A DNA stretch of 64,000 bases from Quercus robur (lineage: Eukaryota; Streptophyta; Magnoliopsida; Fagales; Fagaceae), in contig NC_065543.1 in NCBI RefSeq assembly GCF_932294415.1, positions 44,166,277 to 44,230,276 on the forward strand. The letters run 5' to 3'. Below are positions 59,236 to 64,000 of the stretch, piece after piece. Position 1 is the stretch's first letter. The number at the start of each line of letters is the position of its first letter. Under the pieces are notes generated by a model that was given only the letters and a program-made list of their open reading frames with translations, was not told where the DNA came from and searched no databases. The translations under genes and the position numbers were made by a program.

Positions 59236-59520
59236 ACAAATTTGGCTATCCAACTCTAGCTCATAAAGCTTGGCTGTTTAAATTTGCCTCTGCATCCACC
59301 CAATGGTCCTCTCCCCCAAAAGGCTGGGTTAAATTCAACTTTGACACTTATATTACCCAAATAGCTCATACCTCTCCACAATTGTCCATGACTCTAATGG
59401 CCAAATTCTCTCAATTTGCATTGCTAAGGAATTGCCTCACTCAATTGGGCTGAAGCCAAAGTTGCCATTGGGCGTTTTATAAAGAAGTTGATGAGTCGAT
59501 TCCTTGAGATGTTCCACCTT
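59236..59520 (+). mobile_element. LINE RNase H-domain fragment, outside the MULE
   Basis: The frame reads TQWSSPPKGWVKFNFDTYIT, the start of the RNase H domain in plant non-LTR elements (W-x-P-P-x-G-x-x-K-x-N-x-D), and later, in another frame, a NGQILSICIAKELPHSIG-type block. It is a decayed fragment of the same broad class as 58073-58345. Confidence 0.55.
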
Positions 59521-59556
59521 CTTTGGGGCTTAGGCCTCTCCCCTTTTAATAATACT

Positions 59557-60005
59557 GTTGTGTAGTTTCATGTATATGCATGGATACAATTAAAAACAAT
59601 TACAATTATATGATTCAAATTACGCATTTTCTTAGAAGATGTTCAAATTATACATGGTATTAGTTTACACTTTTTAAAAACCATATATTTTCTAAAAATA
59701 TGTAATGGTTTCTCATTATATGTATATATAATTTAGAATTTAATTGTTTTTAGATTTTTCGATTTTTGTACCCAATAATTCATTTGTTACAAAAATTAAA
59801 AATTTAAATAGACATGTAGCAGAAAATTGGACTCCAATTGAAATCTAATTTAGAATCTAATTTGATTTTGACTCTTCAATTTTTACAATCAATAATTCAC
59901 TTGGCACAAAATTAAAAATTAAATGGGATACGTGGCATAAAAATTGAAAATTAAATTAAAATATAATTAAATTTTCTCTAAGTTTTGGCTATATATATAT
60001 ATAAT
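59557..60005. repeat. Dispersed repeat, copy B (no LTR)
   Basis: About 450 bases matching 15716-15876 plus 16657-16940. Here TCATTATATGTATATATAATTTAG is uninterrupted (shown in two parts: TCATTATATG, TATATATAATTTAG), giving the empty-site version of the LTR insertion at 15877. Confidence 0.75.
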
Positions 60006-60149
60006 ATAGATTATCTAGAATTATCCCAAAAAAAAAAAACAGTAATTCTTCAATTAGGCACTAACTCCTCTTTTATCTATAACTTATAATATATATAAAA
60101 TCAAAGAATTTGGCTTTTTGTTAATCTTGTAATATAATGACATTTAATT

Positions 60150-60325
60150 TTAAAGAAATGCTATATCTAAAATATTTTAATAATAAATTATAAGTGGCAA
60201 GTTGTTACTCTCTATTACTAATAGACAAAAAAGTAATTTTAAAGATGGGTTCAAATTAAAATTAATAAAAATTTACTACTTTAGATTTTTTGTGAAAATA
60301 TTATGAATGTAATACTTCCCTAAAT
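60150..60325. mobile_element. MITE, relative of 27133-27283
   Basis: The right part (GTGAAAATATTATGAATGTA) reversed resembles the left part of the 27-kb copy, and the TAATAAATTATAAGTGGCAAG block matches its interior. The ends are decayed. Confidence 0.4.
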
Positions 60326-60968
60326 TTTAAGGTCTTACAATTTTAGACTTCACTATTTTAATATATATATTTTTAGTTGAATTTAAATTCTATAGAGATT
60401 CTCTATAGCATTTCACATAATTACACTCTTCATTGGAATATTGTCAAATTATTTTTCTAAAGCAGATAATTTCATAATATAAAAACACATTTATAATAAA
60501 TACTTATTAATGGCTATCTTAATCATCAAAGTTTATAATAAGAAGAAAAAAAGAAAAAGTGCTAGTTGAACCTTTTTTTTTTTTTTTTTTTTTTTGAGAA
60601 ACATGTGCAAGTTGAACTTAATGCACGAATTTCAATGTCATTTAATAAATGCTAAACATGCTCCCTCCTTTTCAAATGTCTAAAGAAACATTTTATTTTA
60701 TACAAACATTTATTTTATCCTAGTACCAACCAATTGTCGGTGTGTAAAATAAATTCCAATACGTAACTTTTTTTTTTTTTTTTTTGGTTTAATAATACGT
60801 AACTGATTAACATATATTGTTGTTATTGCGGGTGATTATTAAAAATAAATACAGTAAAATATTTGTCCTATGCTGGAACTTCTGCCATCCACAAATGGAA
60901 CTGGGGAATCCCAAAAAAACACCCAGCATTTGGACTTTGGAGATGGACTGACAGAAACAGAGTGAGAG

Positions 60969-63232
60969 ATGGGGATTAGATCCTCTTTGTTGGGTCTTCT
61001 CCCATTTGCAGCCATGGTGATGATTGAGTGCCTGGATGTGGGTTTGACCACACTCAGCAAAGCAGCCATGTCCAGAGGGATGAGCAACTATGTCTTTGTT
61101 GTCTACTCAAACGCTCTTGCCACTCTCATCCTCTTTCCCTCTTCTTTTATCATCAACAGGTCATCATCTCCTTGTTCATTACTCAGTAACAAAGCCTCTG
61201 ACTTTCTTTCTTTCTATCTTTCATTGACACTAAAGTTAAGTTTTTTCCTTTTGTTTTCAGGAACAGCAGGCCTCCGCTGACAATCTCTCTCCTCTGTAAA
61301 TTCTTCCTTCTTAGCTTTGCTGGGTATGTAATTTACTTTATAAGAGCTCCACTTGATGAATTAAGAACTGGGTTTGATTGGTTTTTTTCAGTTTAAGGAG
61401 AATCTGTTACCTCTTTTGGGTTTTGCAGGATAACAGTAATGCAGAATTGTGTATTCATTGGCGTAAGCTACAGCTCTCCTACACTTGCATCTGCTATTGG
61501 AAATTCAGTCCCAGCATTCACTTTCTTGTTTGCTGTCATCTGCAGGTTCTTTTCTTCTCCTTATTGTTTTATTCACTGTAGTAGAGAAAGAGGAAACTGG
61601 AAAGTGCTTGCCCTTCAAGAAATTAAGGGCTAAAGGCATAATATAAGAAGACTTTATGATAAACCATCTGATCACAATAGCGAAATTTATGACTTGGCTC
61701 TAACAACATCAGAAACTGAAAGATTTGAATGAATATACTGAATGAGTTACATAGTTGAGATAAGATTTCCAGTTTTACTAAATCTGAGGGACTCTTATGG
61801 TGAAGGGTCTTTCTTATGGGAATTAAAGGGCTTACAAGTTAAGTTACAACTTAAGAATTTTTGTGTGTAATTTATTGTGTGTTTGTTTGTTTTTGAATGA
61901 TAATTAAGGCTTGAAAAGGTCGATTTGAGAAGCTCAAGAAGCCAGATCAAGATCTTGGGCACCCTGGTATCAATCTCAGGAGCATTGATTATTATCTTTT
62001 ACAAGGGTCCGCGAATTGGCGCTACGCCAATTCAAGTCTCTAATAACTCTCATCGGTCGCAACAATTTCCATCCACTATGCTTGCAACAACAAATAATTG
62101 GATCATTGGAGGTTTTTTCCTTGCGACTGCTTCTTTGTCTCTTTCAGTGTGGACTACTGCTCAGGTAATATCTCCAATAAAAAGAACACTTTGGAGCTAT
62201 ACTTCTCTTTTTTCATTCATAATCTGTGTGTAACTGGAACTGATTTTAATTCCGAGTACTAAATTTGAAGGCAGCAATTCTAAAAGGTTACCCTTCAGAG
62301 ATGACCATAGTCTCCTTCTATAGCTTCTTTGGGACAATCCAATGTGCAATGGTTTCTTTAATTGCAGAAAGAGATCCAAATAAGTGGAAATTAAGCCCTG
62401 GTATTGAGCTGGTCTCCATCGTCTATTCAGTAAGCACTTAGGAAACTGTAATGATCTTTAGAGATTGTCTCTGCATGGCACCCTGTTTACTAGAACATCT
62501 TATTTAGCAGTTTTTCATTTTGTGTAGGCTGTTTTTGGAAGTGTGGTGACATTTAGTGTAGTAACGTGGTGCATACATAAGAAAGGGCCTTTGTTTGTCA
62601 CCATGTTCAAGCCCTTGAGTATCGCTATTGCTGCTTTTATGGGTGTCATCTTCCTTGGCGACACACTCCATATTGGAAGGTAATGTTTTCTCTTTCTGGT
62701 CATGATCCATTATGTTTTGTTGTGCTGCCAATATTACCAATTGAGTATGCTACTTATCTAGCCTAATTAAGCAAGTTTAAATGTAAATTGTGCTGTATCA
62801 ATTAGCGTGCATACTGCATCTTGTCCTGTTGTGTAGTTGGATACCACATGGAAAACCAAAAACAAGAAGGATATTATCACTGCCTTTTGTCTTTCATTTC
62901 TGCAAAACATGCTTCTAAGCTAAATGGGAAAGAAAATCATTTTATAGAAGTGCATTTCACAGCTTGTTGGGTAGAATAGCTGTATGAAATATTAATACAT
63001 GGATGTTGTGGTGCAAGAGCAAAATGCTAAGAACACCCTTAAAAGTACTCAATACTAATCAAGTTTGTTAGTCTGTTGCAGTGTAATCGGAGCAGCTGTC
63101 ATTGTTGCAGGATTTTATGCAGTGTTATGGGCACAATCCAAAGAAGAGGAAAAGGGTAAATTCCATGAAGTTGATAGGCTACAGTCACCCTCCCAGCAGA
63201 CCCCTCTCTTGGAGAGCCAGACACATGAATAA
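60969..63232 (+). CDS. WAT1-related protein (EamA/DMT transporter, UMAMIT family)
   Basis: Seven exons with GT-AG borders and consistent phases: 60969-61159, 61261-61323, 61429-61545, 61909-62164, 62271-62429, 62528-62679, 63082-63232 (1089 bases, 362 residues, usual for the family). Hydrophobic segments run along the whole protein, fitting ten membrane helices in two EamA halves. Family blocks are visible: [152 protein letters not shown] and [14 protein letters not shown]. Arabidopsis WAT1 exports auxin from the vacuole and UMAMITs move amino acids; the substrate here is not predictable. It most resembles the At3g28050-like WAT1-related group. The start is the first ATG of the exon 1 frame. 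Confidence 0.95.
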
Positions 63233-64000
63233 TAAATAGTTGAACTTATTATATGGTGAACATATTCAAGAATCAAAGGGAATGCAGATGTAATTATATA
63301 ATACTAGGCTTTCACCTCACATTTATATCAATATATATCTAAAAGTTAAAGCGTAGTATTTATTGTTGTTATGCTTTAGTTGAGCCACATCACTGGAGCC
63401 ACATTAGCGTCCATGTTATTATCTTTTTTTCATTCCAATTTTTCTATAATTGTTTTTAACATTTATTTTTTTAATATTTACATTTCTCCAACCTTTCTCT
63501 CTCCCTTACCTTTTCATTTCCTCACTACTTCTCCAACTTTTTTCTCTTCCTTAGCTTTTCATCTCCCCACTATCCTCTACATTAATATAATTTTTCCTCT
63601 TTTTCTTCATCTTCCTTTATTTTTGTCTTTTCTTATTCACATTCTATTACTATAAATTTGTCATTATCTCTTCCATTTTATACATAGTTTTTCCTCACAA
63701 AAAAAAAAAAAAATGGTTCTCTCTGTCTCTCTCAATATTTTTTGTGGATTTTTTAAAAATTTTTCTTGCAACTCTGCTTTAGGTTGATAATTTTTTATAT
63801 TCTTCAAAACTCTACTTTGGATTAATGCAATTTAGTTTTGTTTTTTAAATTGTTGTTGTTGGTTTTTTTTTTTTTTTTTTTTTTTTTGTTCTCTTTAATT
63901 GTTAAATATTATCTTATTGCGTTTTAAAGAATTAAATATAACATATAAAAATATAATATTATTTTATTATATAGCATGATTTGAATAACTTGGTATTTAT
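63233..64000. other. 3' flank of the WAT1 gene, no gene seen
   Basis: T-rich and CT-rich low-complexity sequence to the window edge. The short open frame there (63380-63655) is low complexity and not credible. Confidence 0.4.

Noticed and set aside
1-64000. CRISPR arrays, bacterial operons or plasmid features
   Set aside because: The window is clearly plant nuclear DNA with spliced genes; the only regular array is the MULE minisatellite, which has no spacers.

Overview
This window is nuclear DNA of a eudicot plant, probably a woody one. It is AT-rich, with GT-AG introns, single genes far apart, and many nested plant transposons (Mutator-like, hAT, Helitron, SINE, solo LTRs). All calls come from reading the sequence by eye; no database search was run, so family names rest on recognised motifs.

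Six host genes are supported: an intronless germin-like protein (1.69-2.36 kb, +); a six-coding-exon ubiquitin-conjugating enzyme of the plant UBC4/5/6 (UBE2H-like) type (9.2-11.8 kb, -) with a probable 5'-UTR intron of about 2 kb and G-boxes upstream; a tiny HLH-type protein (19.5-19.7 kb, -); a seven-exon MYC/MYB-N-terminal-domain regulator of the RSS3-like group (23.1-26.6 kb, -); a two-exon mitochondrial HIG1/RCF1-type protein (34.1-37.3 kb, -); and a seven-exon WAT1-related EamA transporter (61.0-63.2 kb, +). Exon phases add up in all four spliced genes.

The main discovery is a single Mutator-like element (MULE) of about 19.85 kb, 39176-59025. It has matching terminal inverted repeats, each a near-perfect hairpin, and is flanked by a perfect 9-bp target-site duplication. 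It carries (i) a ~92-bp minisatellite of about 20 units next to its left end, (ii) a FAR1/FRS-type transposase gene on + (45.58-47.82 kb, now broken), (iii) a convergent 16-exon gene on - (51.39-55.77 kb) that joins an HMG-box, a plant-mobile-type domain, a repeat-rich linker and a ULP1-type cysteine protease with its catalytic His, Asp, Gln and Cys visible, and (iv) captured host exons, including part of an FKBP43/53-type gene. The convergent two-gene layout recalls maize MuDR, and ULP-bearing MULEs (Kaonashi type) are known, but the HMG-box joined to ULP1 in a FAR1-type MULE is a combination I do not recognise. A Helitron, a solo LTR, a hAT end and a LINE tail have since inserted into it.

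The rest is intergenic DNA built from small transposons, several with clear target duplications: solo LTRs at 4.1, 15.9, 18.0 and 41.4 kb, hAT-type elements at 17.3, 26.9 and 28.9 kb, Helitron-like elements at 3.3-7.5 kb, a tRNA-derived SINE at 37.7 kb, and several foldback MITEs.
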